In this document: positions 39,377 through 48,653 of the stretch, in pieces | Numbering within the stretch: the first letter of the stretch is position 1 | Layout of the letters: each line of letters starts with the position of its first letter | Origin: Magnetococcales bacterium | Lineage (GTDB): Bacteria; Pseudomonadota; Alphaproteobacteria; UBA2136 | Direction of reading: 5' to 3' | Length of the DNA: 49,210 nt | NCBI GenBank assembly: GCA_002689455.1 | Contig: NZGE01000053.1 | Span: 1 to 49,210, forward strand | Notes under the pieces: generated by a model | The model's database searches: none | Seen by the model: only the letters and a program-made list of their open reading frames with translations | Told to the model about the DNA's origin: nothing | Translations under genes and position numbers: made by a program

Positions 39377-40858
39377 TTAGCTGTTTTGTTTAGCTAAGGT
39401 TTTGTTATGTTGCATCATGGATTTAGCAACGGAAGCTTGTTCTTGCTGTTGAATTTCTTCAGCGGTGAACGGTTTACCATTTTCAGGTGAGGTTTCATTG
39501 TCTCCGTAAAAGCGGTCCATAACAGATGCGGCAACTTGGTCGCCGTAAATGTTTACACCAGTGCGTACCATGTCTAACAGTCGGTCAACTGGTAGGATAA
39601 GGGCAAGCGCTTCAATGGGGATGCCTTCCTTGGCCAGTATGCCGCCAAGAATTAATAAGCCAACACCAGGGGCACCTGGCGTACCAACCGAAGCCAGTAC
39701 AGCTTGAAAAGCAATGCCTGAAACAATGGCAAATGTTGGGTCTACACCAAACAGCATTAGTAAGAAAACAGCGGCAGCAGCTTGATAAGCGGCTGTGCCA
39801 TCCATGTTAATGGTGGCGCCAAGTGTGATAACAAACTTGCTTACCAATTTACTGATACCGCGTTTTTCAGCGGTTTCAATAGCCATTGGCATAACAGCAG
39901 AGGATGAAGATGCCGCAGCACCAACCAAAATAAGCCCTTTAATTTGGTTAAACACCTTAAGTGGGTTTTGTTTTGCAACAAACTTTAATACAATGCTAAA
40001 AAATCCTGTGGTGTGCGCAACCATAATTAAAGCAATGGTTAAGGTGTATGCGCCTAAGCTTAAAATAGAATCTAAACCGGTTTCATATATAACGTTGCCC
40101 ATAATGCTTATAACGGCAATGGGTGAAAAAGCCATAGATACTTTCACAACAAACAAAACAATTTTTTGGCAAAAGTTTAAAATATCAAGCGCTGTTGTTA
40201 AGCCACGTTTTGCGCTTTTGTCTTCATCTGTTTTTGTAGTTTCAGCTTGAATGCCCAGCATGGCAATGCCCATTACAACGGCCATAATCAATATGGTTAA
40301 AAAGTTCTTTTCGAGGAATTCTTTAACAATATTTGTTGGAAGTAAGGTTTTAATGCCTTCGCGGACGGATGTAAACATGTCGGTTGTTTCACCAGCGCCT
40401 GTAGGTGCTGCTGTAATGTTCACCGCCATGTTTTGCACTGTTGCTTGCATTTCAGGACTAACCCATTGTGCAGGGTTAATACCATACATGATAAGGGCTC
40501 CCGTGGTTACCGAAACAATGGTTGTACAAAAAAAGTAAACCAAAGTGGAACTTCCCATACCTTTTAATGTGTTTACATCATTGTTGGCAATGCCAAGGGT
40601 AACGGAAACAAATATTAAAGCAGGAAGGATAACCATGATGGGTCCTAAAAACAGGTCGGTTCCGATACCTGTGATTTGTATGAGCGCCGGGGATAGTTCT
40701 TCAATGCCAGTCCATTGGCTTGCAAGTGCAAAGGGAAAGCAAAGGAGAACGGCTGCGCCAATGCGCCCAAGTAAGTTTTTATTGCCTGTTTTAATATCGC
40801 GCACGTCAAAGGCGGAAAGTAAAAACCATAAAGGTTTCATGAAGGTTTGAAAACTCAT
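39377..40858 (-). CDS. Dicarboxylate/amino acid:cation symporter (DAACS family)
   Basis: A glutamate-transporter-fold protein in the inner membrane, with about eight membrane helices plus re-entrant loops. The signatures are all present: the serine-rich loop AAASSSSAVMPMAIETAEKRG, the LGATINMDGTAAYQAAAAVF motif in helix 7, the SVGTPGAPG loop, and LPVDRLLDMVRTGVNIYGD in helix 8 with the substrate-binding Asp, Arg and Asn. The substrate is probably a dicarboxylate or acidic amino acid, with Na+ or H+. The C-terminal tail is polar and Gln-rich. GGAGCTC serves as a modest ribosome site. Confidence 0.92.
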   Translation of the reverse strand: MSFQTFMKPLWFLLSAFDVRDIKTGNKNLLGRIGAAVLLCFPFALASQWTGIEELSPALIQITGIGTDLFLGPIMVILPALIFVSVTLGIANNDVNTLKGMGSSTLVYFFCTTIVSVTTGALIMYGINPAQWVSPEMQATVQNMAVNITAAPTGAGETTDMFTSVREGIKTLLPTNIVKEFLEKNFLTILIMAVVMGIAMLGIQAETTKTDEDKSAKRGLTTALDILNFCQKIVLFVVKVSMAFSPIAVISIMGNVIYETGLDSILSLGAYTLTIALIMVAHTTGFFSIVLKFVAKQNPLKVFNQIKGLILVGAAASSSSAVMPMAIETAEKRGISKLVSKFVITLGATINMDGTAAYQAAAAVFLLMLFGVDPTFAIVSGIAFQAVLASVGTPGAPGVGLLILGGILAKEGIPIEALALILPVDRLLDMVRTGVNIYGDQVAASVMDRFYGDNETSPENGKPFTAEEIQQQEQASVAKSMMQHNKTLAKQNS

Positions 40859-40983
40859 ATAGAGCTCCTGTGGTTATGGATTTCAAAATTGAAATCAATG
40901 AGAAAGTGAAGGGGTGTTTCGTAAATCAAAGAATAGATAAGTCTTTATGTATACAAAGTCAACCTTTAATGGTGTTTAGGGTA

Positions 40984-41014
40984 AAATAAAACCCCCTCAC
41001 AAAAGTGAAGGGGA
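40984..41014 (-). terminator. Rho-independent terminator after greA
   Basis: On the minus strand CCCCTTCAC-TTTT-GTGAGGGGG is followed by TTTTATTTT, about 40 bp past the greA stop. Confidence 0.85.
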
Positions 41015-41055
41015 ATAAGAGAGTTGTCCAATGAAATTAATTGGATCGGCGTTGG

Positions 41056-41538
41056 TCAGACGTCAATCGCTTTGTAACTAACCTCAAGAACCTCGTATGA
41101 GCGTGATCCGCCAGGTGCGTTGAATGTAAATTCATCACCTTCTTCTTTGCCGATCATCGCGCGTCCCAGTGGTGAAGAGATGCTGATTAAACCTTTTTCA
41201 AGGTCAGCTTCTTCAGGGCCAACTAAAATGTATGTGTTTTCTTTATCGTCTTCGTCTACAACTTTAACAGTTGCGCTCATCATAACTTTTGAGCCTGCCA
41301 TTTTTGCAGGGTCAATTACGTCAGCACGTGAAAGCTTGCTTTCAAGGTCTTTAATAAGACCTTCGTTAATGGCTTGACGCTCTTTAGCAGCGTGGTATTC
41401 AGCGTTCTCACTTAAGTCGCCGTGTGCACGCGCTTCTTCAATATCTTCAATAATTTGTGGGCGGAGCGTACGTGTGCGGTGGTGAAGCTCTTTCTCCATT
41501 TTTGCATACCCGTATGTTGTCATAGGAACTTTTTCCAT
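41056..41538 (-). CDS. greA: Transcription elongation factor GreA
   Basis: GreA enters the RNA polymerase secondary channel and stimulates cleavage of backtracked transcripts. The N-terminal coiled coil carries the acidic tip IEEARAHGDLSENAEYHAAKERQ; the C-terminal FKBP-like domain ends with ISISSPLGRAMIGKEEGDEFTFNAPGGSRSYEVLEV. The ATG at 41538 (160 aa) has AAGGT upstream and fits the family; the track start at 41598 adds 20 unlikely residues. It is monocistronic. Confidence 0.96.
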   Translation of the reverse strand: MEKVPMTTYGYAKMEKELHHRTRTLRPQIIEDIEEARAHGDLSENAEYHAAKERQAINEGLIKDLESKLSRADVIDPAKMAGSKVMMSATVKVVDEDDKENTYILVGPEEADLEKGLISISSPLGRAMIGKEEGDEFTFNAPGGSRSYEVLEVSYKAIDV

Positions 41539-41749
41539 TGTGCGACCTTGCTCTTTCTTTTCATTATTTATGTACTGATTAAATTTCAGAACGTGCAATT
41601 TACAGCTTCAAAATGTCTTTTGCAACTTTAAACCTTTTAAGGTGATTAAAAGATGTGCAACAAAGTATAAGTTAATGAATTTAAAAGGTTATTTTTATTT
41701 TTTTGTATGCAATTGGTATGATGTTTAATGTGGAGGGCGCAACTTATAT

Positions 41750-41771
41750 AAGATTTCTTTAAAGAAGTCTT
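41750..41771. repeat. Dyad AAGATTTCTTT/AAAGAAGTCTT upstream of dnaG
   Basis: Two 11-bp arms are inverted copies with one mismatch and no loop. It lies about 30 bp upstream of the dnaG -10 element, so it could overlap an activator or repressor site. Confidence 0.45.
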
Positions 41772-41802
41772 GCCATTTGCGCTTAATTTGTGCCATTATG
41801 TG

Positions 41803-41808
41803 TATAAT
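41803..41808 (+). promoter_or_regulatory. Consensus -10 element of the dnaG-rpoD unit
   Basis: TATAAT is perfect. A matching -35 is not clear: TTGCGC at 41777-41782 has a 20-bp spacer. The predicted start is near 41815. Confidence 0.45.
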
Positions 41809-41949
41809 ATTGCAAGGCAGTGAGGATTAGAGGTCACACACAGCTTTTATAAAGGAGTGTTTCTGACACTTTTATTTATATAAGCATGCGTTGTAGTTTT
41901 CAAAAAAATTTTCACATTTGTAATTAGGTTCGACAGTTTGAGAGGTTAA

Positions 41950-43689
41950 ATGTCAGCGGGTCGCTTTTCACCTGAAGTATTGGAACAAATTAGGCAAAGG
42001 GTTTCCCTGTCTGATGTTGTGTCTAAACATGCTCAGGGTATGAAGAAAAAAGGCCGTGACTGGTGGGCTTGCTGTCCGTTTCATCACGAAAAAACGCCGT
42101 CGTTCCATATTCATGAAAGCAAGGGTTACTACCACTGTTTTGGTTGTGGGGCACATGGCAATGTTTTTGACTTTATTAAGGAAGTACGTGGTGGCACATT
42201 TGTAGATGCCGTTGTTTATTTAGGCGAAATGTCGGGGGTCGATGTTCAATTTGAAGCTTATGACCCGCAAGAGCAGAAAAAGCGCCAAGATGGTTATGAT
42301 GTTTTAGAAAAAACAGCTTCCTTTTTTGAAGGTAATTTAAAAAAATCTGACTTAAATTACTTTGAAAACCGTGGTTTGAGCGCAGATACAATTCAAACCT
42401 TTCGTTTAGGTTTAGCTTTAGATGAATGGTCCAGCTTAACAGACCATTTAATGCAACAGGGTTATTCTAAAGAATCGCTGGTAGAGGCTAATGTTTCTTC
42501 TGAAAATAAACAAAAAAGTAAATTTTACGACCGTTTTCGAAACCGTGTGATGTTTCCAATTGAAAGTGTGGACGGTAAGGTGGTTGCCTTTGGTGGTCGT
42601 GTTTTAAACAATGACGATGATCCTAAATATTTAAACTCGTCTGAGAACAAATTCTTTAATAAGCGTTATATGCTTTACAACTTAAACCGTGCACGTGAAT
42701 TTATCCGCAAGGAAAATCAAGCGCTTGTTGTTGAAGGTTATATGGATGTTATTGGTTTGTGGCAACATGGTATTAAAACGGCTGTTGCGCCTATGGGTAC
42801 TGCTATTACAGAAGATCAAATGCGCCTGCTTTGGCGGTTTTATGAATCTCCTACAATTTGCTTGGATGGCGATAGGGCGGGGCGCGGTGCTGCGGTGCGA
42901 ATTGCTAAACGTATTTTGTCTGTTTTAGAGCCAGGTAAAACACTTCAGTTTATTTGGATGCCTGAAGGAGAAGACCCTGATAGCTTTATAAGTGTGCAAG
43001 GTAAAGAAGCTTTTGACGCACTTTTAAAGGCACCTTCAACTTTAGAAGAAGTTTTATGGAATGATATGATTGAAGGGCGAGATATTGCTTCTGGTGATGG
43101 ACGTGCAGCCATTGAAAGTGAAATTGATGAATTAATGAAGCAAGTGACGAATGAAACAATTCGTAAGCATTATGCAAGGTCACTAAAGGATCGTTTATGG
43201 CAAAGAGGTCGTAAAGAACCAGAAGTTTTACGCTTAGGTGAACAAGAAAAAGCAAAAAATATTTTGCCTGAAGATAAACAGGCACACATCTTGCTTTCTA
43301 TTTTGTTCCGAAAAATAGATTTGTTTGAAAAAGTATATGAAAAGGTTTCAACAATTCAGGTGAAAGACCCTGACTTGGAATCGTTTAAAAAAGTAATATT
43401 TAAACTTTTTTTAAACGGAGGACTTGAAAAGAATTCTTTGGAGTCTTATTTCGCTAATACGGGCATGTTAAACCGCATGAGAGAATTATTAAATTCTGAA
43501 TTAGTGGCCCGAACGCATGAAGATGAATTGGAAGAATTATGGTTCAAGGTTTATGAAGATCTTGAACGCGCCGATGCTCTGAAAAAAACAAAGCATGAAA
43601 AGGTGAATGTAGGAAGTGTTTTCAACACAGATACAGGAAGCCTTGCTTGGGAGCAAATGAAAGAAGCGCACAAAAAAAGATTGAAATAG
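41950..43689 (+). CDS. dnaG: DNA primase DnaG
   Basis: It makes RNA primers for replication. The zinc-binding domain (WWACCPFHHEKTPSFHIHESKGYYHCFGCGAHGNVFDFI) has the Cys-His-Cys-Cys set. The catalytic TOPRIM domain follows: FGGRVLNNDDDPKYLNSSENKFFNKRYMLYNL, ALVVEGYMDVIGLWQHGI, and the metal-binding TICLDGDRAGRGAA. The C-terminal helicase-binding part is poorly conserved, and the length (579 aa) is near the short end. It is followed after 99 bp by rpoD with no clear terminator, so the two form the classic operon; rpsU is not upstream. Confidence 0.96.
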   Translation: MSAGRFSPEVLEQIRQRVSLSDVVSKHAQGMKKKGRDWWACCPFHHEKTPSFHIHESKGYYHCFGCGAHGNVFDFIKEVRGGTFVDAVVYLGEMSGVDVQFEAYDPQEQKKRQDGYDVLEKTASFFEGNLKKSDLNYFENRGLSADTIQTFRLGLALDEWSSLTDHLMQQGYSKESLVEANVSSENKQKSKFYDRFRNRVMFPIESVDGKVVAFGGRVLNNDDDPKYLNSSENKFFNKRYMLYNLNRAREFIRKENQALVVEGYMDVIGLWQHGIKTAVAPMGTAITEDQMRLLWRFYESPTICLDGDRAGRGAAVRIAKRILSVLEPGKTLQFIWMPEGEDPDSFISVQGKEAFDALLKAPSTLEEVLWNDMIEGRDIASGDGRAAIESEIDELMKQVTNETIRKHYARSLKDRLWQRGRKEPEVLRLGEQEKAKNILPEDKQAHILLSILFRKIDLFEKVYEKVSTIQVKDPDLESFKKVIFKLFLNGGLEKNSLESYFANTGMLNRMRELLNSELVARTHEDELEELWFKVYEDLERADALKKTKHEKVNVGSVFNTDTGSLAWEQMKEAHKKRLK

Positions 43690-43788
43690 AGAATTGCTTA
43701 TAAAAAGCAACAGGGTTTTTTGACCTTTAAAGCTGGCTTTTTATATAGTTAATAAAATGTTAATACGCAAAAGTGAGGACATAAAAAT

Positions 43789-45729
43789 ATGGCTAACGTA
43801 ACGTCTGAAATGGAAATGAAAACTCAAGAAATTGCAACAGAAACAGTTTCTAAAAATGTTGTAAACCGTTTTGAATCTGATGATGTGAATGACGATGATG
43901 ATGTTGAGTTTGAAGATGAAATGGACGATGATAGTGATGATGTTACATCGACCATTGGTCGTCCTTCACTAGCAGGTCGTACATCTGACGAAGATTTGTC
44001 AACTTCAACATCTTCTGATGATATGGGGGAACACCCAGAATTCTTTGGTTCAAAAGCAGATAAAGCGGCTAAAAAGCGTACAGCTTCTGACGAATATGGC
44101 CGTACAGATGACCCTGTGCGTATGTACTTGCGTGAAATGGGTAACGTAGAGCTTTTAACACGTGAGCAAGAGGTTGCCATTGCCAAGCGTATTGAGTCTG
44201 GTAAAGAAGTGATGAACGAAGGTTTGTTCGGCACACCTTACACATTTGAAACAATTCTTTCTATGTGGTCTGGTGTTGCGTCTGGCGAAAAATACCTACG
44301 TGAACTAATTGACTTAAACATTGCTATGGGCGGCCCTTCTGAAGACGAAATAGCTGAAGAAGAGGAAATGGAAGCTTCAGGTGAGGATAAATCTGAAAAT
44401 GAATCTGAAGAATCAACTGAAGCAAAAGAAGCTTCTGAAAATGAAGATGATGAAGATGAGTCTGAGGAAGAAGATGAGCATTACTCTCTTGCTGAAATGG
44501 AAGAAATGTTAATGCCTCGCATGACAGAACTTTTCACAGATATTGAAAAGGCATATGTTGAAGTAAAAGGTATTATTTCTGAGCGTAAGGCTTCTGCTGA
44601 CCCTGCAAAAGTTTCAGCGAAAGAGAAAAAGCTGTGGAAGAAATTGCACGACCTTATGTTGGAAGTGCCACTTTCAAACGCAACAACTGAAAAGTTGGTG
44701 AACAAGTTTTACGAAACTTCACGTAACTTAACAAAGGTTGAAGGTGCGTTGATGCGTCAAGCGGTTGCTTGCGGTGTGGACCGTAAAGGTTACTTAGATG
44801 CTTACTTCGGTCAAGAAGCAAACCCAACATGGGTAGATGCAGTTAAGGGGAAAAACGCAGCTTGGGGCGCATTTTATGCAAACCACAAGGACGACATTGA
44901 AATGACAGCCGACACTGTTTCAAATCGTGTGGCAGATGTATTCTTATCTGTTGATGAGTTTAAGCGTTTGGTTGCTCAGTTGCGTAAAGGTGAACGCGAA
45001 GCTTCTGTTGCGAAGAAAGAGATGGTGGAAGCGAACTTGCGTTTGGTTATTTCCATTGCGAAGAAATATGTAAACCGTGGTTTACAATTCTTGGATCTGA
45101 TTCAAGAAGGTAACATTGGTTTGATGAAAGCTGTAGATAAGTTTGAGTACCGCCGTGGTTACAAGTTCTCTACTTACGCTACATGGTGGATTCGTCAGGC
45201 TATTACACGTAGTATTGCCGACCAGGCACGTACAATTCGTATTCCTGTACACATGATTGAAACAATCAACAAAATGGCGCGTACACAACGCCAGATGATG
45301 AACGACCTTGGCCGTGAACCAACTGTTGAAGAGCTTTCTGAAGTGCTACAAATGCCTGTTGAAAAAGTGCGTAAAGTTCAAAAAATTGCGAAAGAGCCTA
45401 TTTCACTTGAAACACCAGTAGGTGATGAAGATGATTCGAACCTAGGTGACTTCATTGAAGATACAAATGCGGTTCTTCCAATTGATGCGGCACTGCAAAA
45501 GAACTTGCGTGACAGCACAACAAAAACACTTGCAACACTAACTCCGCGTGAGGAACGTGTATTGCGTATGCGTTTTGGTATTGGTATGTCTTCTGACCAC
45601 ACGTTGGAAGAAGTGGGTCAACAGTTTAACGTAACACGTGAGCGTATTCGTCAAATTGAAGCGAAGGCTTTGAAGAAGTTACGCCACCCAACTCGTGCAC
45701 GTACACTGAAAACATACATCGAAAACTAA
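43789..45729 (+). CDS. rpoD: Housekeeping sigma factor RpoD (sigma-70) with unusual N-terminus
   Basis: Region 1.2 begins at [31 protein letters not shown] (about residue 108). Regions 2 to 4 are fully conserved: [59 protein letters not shown], then [29 protein letters not shown]. The long non-conserved region carries a second acidic insert ([20 protein letters not shown]...). Before region 1.2 there is no recognisable region 1.1; residues 30-51 are mostly Asp and Glu ([21 protein letters not shown]). GAGG lies 10 bp before the ATG, and a terminator follows. Confidence 0.97.
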   Translation: MANVTSEMEMKTQEIATETVSKNVVNRFESDDVNDDDDVEFEDEMDDDSDDVTSTIGRPSLAGRTSDEDLSTSTSSDDMGEHPEFFGSKADKAAKKRTASDEYGRTDDPVRMYLREMGNVELLTREQEVAIAKRIESGKEVMNEGLFGTPYTFETILSMWSGVASGEKYLRELIDLNIAMGGPSEDEIAEEEEMEASGEDKSENESEESTEAKEASENEDDEDESEEEDEHYSLAEMEEMLMPRMTELFTDIEKAYVEVKGIISERKASADPAKVSAKEKKLWKKLHDLMLEVPLSNATTEKLVNKFYETSRNLTKVEGALMRQAVACGVDRKGYLDAYFGQEANPTWVDAVKGKNAAWGAFYANHKDDIEMTADTVSNRVADVFLSVDEFKRLVAQLRKGEREASVAKKEMVEANLRLVISIAKKYVNRGLQFLDLIQEGNIGLMKAVDKFEYRRGYKFSTYATWWIRQAITRSIADQARTIRIPVHMIETINKMARTQRQMMNDLGREPTVEELSEVLQMPVEKVRKVQKIAKEPISLETPVGDEDDSNLGDFIEDTNAVLPIDAALQKNLRDSTTKTLATLTPREERVLRMRFGIGMSSDHTLEEVGQQFNVTRERIRQIEAKALKKLRHPTRARTLKTYIEN

Positions 45730-45743
45730 GTTTTCGAATGACG

Positions 45744-45772
45744 GAAAAAGGCGCTTTTTAGCGCCTTTTTCG
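45744..45772 (+). terminator. Rho-independent terminator after rpoD
   Basis: AAAAAGGCGC-TTTTTA-GCGCCTTTTT hairpin with a T-run. Confidence 0.92.
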
Positions 45773-46087
45773 TTTTTAGGCGTGGTTGCCTAGAAAGCCT
45801 GGGTGCCCATTTTTCAAAACAAAAAATGTATCTAAAAATATCACCTCTTAGCGAGCCTTTGATATCTAGCGGTACGCCAGTTGATTAAAACTAGGCTTAA
45901 AATTTCCCTTTGTAGCTGCCGGCTTTGAAAAACCAAAATATATCTCACTTAAATTAAAATTTTAGGGAAAGGTAAGGGAGAGTCTTTTATTACTTTTAAG
46001 TTGTTTTTCTAGTTTAATTACTTCTTTTGGTTGAGTTTTTGTTATAATATATAGGCTTACGTTAGCGATGTTGTGAAGGGTTGTTGA
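45773..46087. other. 315-bp stretch without a gene
   Basis: AT-rich except for a patch with GCGGTACGCC near 45890. A TATAAT-like sequence (46044-46049) may be the -10 of the gene at 46088. No tRNA, known RNA or credible ORF was seen. Confidence 0.5.
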
Positions 46088-46795
46088 ATGTTTTCTGTTT
46101 TTGATATGTTAGTATCTGCAAATAAGGATTTTGGATTACACTTCCGGAAGGTAGAAAGTTTTGTGGGGGTTATTTTACCATTTATATCTATTTTTGCATT
46201 TATTTCTTATCTTTCAAATAGGTTTTGGTCTTCAGATGGTTTCTTTACGTTTAATTTTTTTGTGATTTATTTTTATTGCTATATGAGTGCAATGGTCGCG
46301 AGAGTTGTGGTTTATGATGTTATTTTTAATAATCCTCTTGAAGATATATGCATATATGATTTTAAGAAAGATATTATAGCTGGCTTATGGGGTTTTTCTT
46401 TTTTTGTATTGCCGTTTATGTCATGTATTATATTTCGATTAGTGTTTCCATTAAATGATTCTTTATTTTTAATTTCATTTGTTTTTTTATTTGTATTTAC
46501 TTTTATGTACTCATTTAAAATAATATGTGTTTATGTTGGTAAGGATATCTCATTTAAAAGTATGGAATTGATATTGAAAGGGAATAAAATAAAGGTTTTT
46601 CTTTATTTTATTCTATCTATATTGTTGGCTTTGATTCTCTTAATGGGGCTAACTTCACTGTTTGGAGATTGGTTTTGGGTTGAACTTTTTGTAGGTGGTT
46701 GCGTATACCTGTATTTGATGTACTTACAATTTTATGTGTTGGTAACTATTTATAAAAAAGCTGACGATTTAGGTGTGAATAGCAAAGTAAAATAA
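46088..46795 (+). CDS. Hypothetical polytopic membrane protein, very AT-rich
   Basis: A 235-aa protein with five or six hydrophobic segments and many Phe and Ile residues. GAAGGG lies 7 bp before the ATG. DISFKSMELILKGNKIKVFLYFILS resembles the LKIKDAFKLSKGIRLRLLGTTF segment of the next protein, and both lie just before a C-terminal helix pair, so the two look like diverged paralogues. Codon use is strongly T-rich, more so than in neighbours. The family is not recognised. Confidence 0.7.
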   Translation: MFSVFDMLVSANKDFGLHFRKVESFVGVILPFISIFAFISYLSNRFWSSDGFFTFNFFVIYFYCYMSAMVARVVVYDVIFNNPLEDICIYDFKKDIIAGLWGFSFFVLPFMSCIIFRLVFPLNDSLFLISFVFLFVFTFMYSFKIICVYVGKDISFKSMELILKGNKIKVFLYFILSILLALILLMGLTSLFGDWFWVELFVGGCVYLYLMYLQFYVLVTIYKKADDLGVNSKVK

Positions 46796-46836
46796 GCAAG
46801 ATACTATATAAATTTTTATAAAGGGTTATTACTAAA

Positions 46837-47736
46837 ATGGAAAATATAGAAAAATTACCAATTTTAAGAACTGCATATGCAGCGCATAAACAGTTTCTGA
46901 GCATTATGTTTAGTTTAAGGGGGTTTTTCTTGTTCTTGTTGCCTATTTTACTTGTTTCGGTGGGCTTACAAGCTTTGCGTCAGCTTTCCTCTTCATGGCT
47001 GCAGACAAGCAGTTTAAGTGGAGACGCTGTTGTAGTTCCTTTATTGTTGGTTTTTATATTTCTGTTTTTATATGCAATGTTTAATGCTTTTATAGCGGTT
47101 AAATGGCATAGAATGATGATTCTGGATGAAATGGTGAATGTGAAGCCCTACCAAGGACAGTGGCTTTCTTTAAAGTTTCTGTGGAAATCATTTAAGTTAG
47201 GACTTGTGTGGATTCTATTACTGTTACCATTGGTTGGGGTATTTGTGGGTGTGACCACTTTATTTGAAGGACAGCAAACGGTTATAGCGTTTTCGTCTAT
47301 TCCGCTTTTAATATTGTTTATTATTGCCTTTTTAATGCTTTTGGGTATGAGTCTGTCATTACCTGCAACTGCAGTAGGCGTTTCTTTGAAAATTAAAGAT
47401 GCTTTCAAGCTTTCTAAGGGCATACGTTTGCGTTTGTTGGGTACAACATTCGTTGCAGGGCTACCGGTTATGATTGTTATGGCGGTTCTTGGTTTTATTG
47501 CCTTCTTTATATTGTTTACAAGCTTAAGTGGTGTGTCTATTCTGCCTGGGGTTTGGGGGTTGGTTGTGTTTATTGCATGTATTGTCATGTTTTTGCTTGC
47601 TAGTTTATGGGCTATGTTTGTAGGTATTGGTGTATTGTCCATCTTTTACATGCATTACATTGTACCGCAATTGCCAATGTTAAAGGCAGATGAAGATGTG
47701 AAGGATGCGGAGCTAATCGATGCTGATGTCGAATAA
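46837..47736 (+). CDS. Hypothetical polytopic membrane protein (about 6 TM)
   Basis: A 299-aa protein with about six membrane segments and an acidic cytoplasmic C-terminus (MLKADEDVKDAELIDADVE). AVKWHRMMILDEM after the second helix and FKLSKGIRLRLLG before the last pair are marks of a widespread alphaproteobacterial membrane family that resembles the membrane part of some glycerophosphodiester phosphodiesterases; no catalytic domain is present. It follows the similar gene at 46088 by 41 bp and is probably co-transcribed. A terminator follows. Confidence 0.7.
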   Translation: MENIEKLPILRTAYAAHKQFLSIMFSLRGFFLFLLPILLVSVGLQALRQLSSSWLQTSSLSGDAVVVPLLLVFIFLFLYAMFNAFIAVKWHRMMILDEMVNVKPYQGQWLSLKFLWKSFKLGLVWILLLLPLVGVFVGVTTLFEGQQTVIAFSSIPLLILFIIAFLMLLGMSLSLPATAVGVSLKIKDAFKLSKGIRLRLLGTTFVAGLPVMIVMAVLGFIAFFILFTSLSGVSILPGVWGLVVFIACIVMFLLASLWAMFVGIGVLSIFYMHYIVPQLPMLKADEDVKDAELIDADVE

Positions 47737-47777
47737 GATGATTTCATCTGTATAATGTCATACCTTTAAAATGACTA

Positions 47778-47813
47778 AAAGGTGTATTTTTTATAGGAAT
47801 ACACCTTTTTTTT
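47778..47813 (+). terminator. Rho-independent terminator
   Basis: AAAAGGTGTATT-TTTTATAGG-AATACACCTTTTTTTT: a 12-bp stem with a T-run. Confidence 0.92.
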
Positions 47814-47839
47814 GTTCAGTTGTTTATTTGTTCGCTACA

Positions 47840-47850
47840 CTATAAGTATA
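47840..47850 (+). promoter_or_regulatory. Probable -10 region (CTATAAGTATA)
   Basis: The same 11-mer occurs at 4950-4960 in the Lon-N promoter. It lies 24 bp upstream of the start codon at 47875. The -35 is weak (GTTGTT at 47819-47824). Confidence 0.4.
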
Positions 47851-47874
47851 TGTAACATAAAAAGGACTTTAGAG

Positions 47875-48189
47875 ATGATAGCGACTTTTGCAAATAAACT
47901 AGAAGTACGCCCAGTACGTAATAGCGCAGCTGATGTGATATTCTATGAACATTCCTTAAGATGCCCTGTAGATGTGTGGTTTGAGAAAAGCGATAAAAAC
48001 AAATTTGGTTGGGTTATACAGTTTAAAGCGCCAAGAAGTTCTATTTTAGATGAGTTTAGAAATGACATTTTCCGTCAAGCTGTACGCTATATTGAAAGAC
48101 GTGCAAGAAGGCCTGTAACTGAAGTTTGTTACGATGATATTTTGGAAATGGCAGGTGCGCTGGAAATTAAACAAATTGACGTGCACTAA
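47875..48189 (+). CDS. Hypothetical soluble protein (104 aa)
   Basis: The ATG at 47875 follows AAAAGGAC and is preferred to the track start at 47812, which lies inside the terminator of the preceding gene. The protein looks like one small alpha/beta domain: a strand-rich first half (CPVDVWFEKSDKNKFGWVIQFKAPRS) and a basic helix (FRNDIFRQAVRYIERRARRPVTEVCYDDILEMAG). No known motif. It may be co-transcribed with the CBS gene 44 bp downstream. Confidence 0.65.
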   Translation: MIATFANKLEVRPVRNSAADVIFYEHSLRCPVDVWFEKSDKNKFGWVIQFKAPRSSILDEFRNDIFRQAVRYIERRARRPVTEVCYDDILEMAGALEIKQIDVH

Positions 48190-48233
48190 AATTATCTAAA
48201 CAATAAATAAAAACAAAAAATGGTGAAAAGAGT

Positions 48234-48626
48234 ATGAATATTCAACAAGTCGTCGAAAATAGAAAAAGGGATGTCCCTAAAATTTCACTGACAGATAATG
48301 TCCATGAAACGGTTCGTTTATTTAGCCGTAACTCATATAAGGCGGCAGTGGTTGTGGATGAAAATCAGGCGCTTTGTGGCATAGTAACCGAGCATGACCT
48401 AGTTAGGTGTTTGGGGGACGATGGCGAACAAGCAAAACGTGCAAGCGTTGAAGATATTATGACACTTGATTTGGTTGTCTGTACACCTTCAACATCGGTT
48501 CAAGAAGCGATGCGTTTAATGTCAGAGCATAAAGTTCATCATTTGCCAGTGGTAGATGAATCGGGCCATATGCGTGGCTTTGTGAGTATGATGGAAGTTA
48601 TGGTTTCCTTTGTTGAGTCTACATAA
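48234..48626 (+). CDS. CBS-pair domain protein
   Basis: Two CBS repeats fill the whole 130-aa protein: VPKISLTDNVHETVRLFSRNSYKAAVVVDENQALCGIVTEHDLVRCLG and VVCTPSTSVQEAMRLMSEHKVHHLPVVDESGHMRGFVSMMEVM. Such pairs (Bateman modules) bind adenosine nucleotides and act as energy sensors, usually through a partner. No enzyme or transporter domain is attached, so the partner is unknown. GGTGAAAAGAGT upstream offers a weak ribosome site. Confidence 0.88.
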   Translation: MNIQQVVENRKRDVPKISLTDNVHETVRLFSRNSYKAAVVVDENQALCGIVTEHDLVRCLGDDGEQAKRASVEDIMTLDLVVCTPSTSVQEAMRLMSEHKVHHLPVVDESGHMRGFVSMMEVMVSFVEST

Positions 48627-48653
48627 TTAATAATAATCTAATAAGGGGTTGGG

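Larger units (their letters stand above)
41539..41949. other. 411-bp divergent region between greA and dnaG
   Basis: It contains an imperfect 22-bp dyad (41750-41771), a consensus -10 TATAAT (41803-41808) and a leader of about 135 nt to dnaG. The leader holds AAGGAG and a weak hairpin AGTGT-TTCTG-ACACT followed by TTTTATTT (41855-41875), which might act as an attenuator. No tRNA or gene was found. Confidence 0.55.

Noticed and set aside
39795-40850. Three plus-strand ORFs opposite the symporter gene.
   Set aside because: The symporter has complete family motifs across the region, so these are shadows.
41787-41797. GTGCCA near the dnaG promoter as a minus-strand sigma-54 site for greA.
   Set aside because: The -12 element is a poor match and greA starts about 250 bp away.
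43824-44234. Minus-strand 136-aa Ser-rich ORF opposite the rpoD 5' end.
   Set aside because: It arises from the Asp/Glu-rich codons read in reverse; no supporting signals.
47148-47642. Minus-strand 164-aa ORF.
   Set aside because: It is a shadow of the membrane protein gene; no ribosome site or motif.
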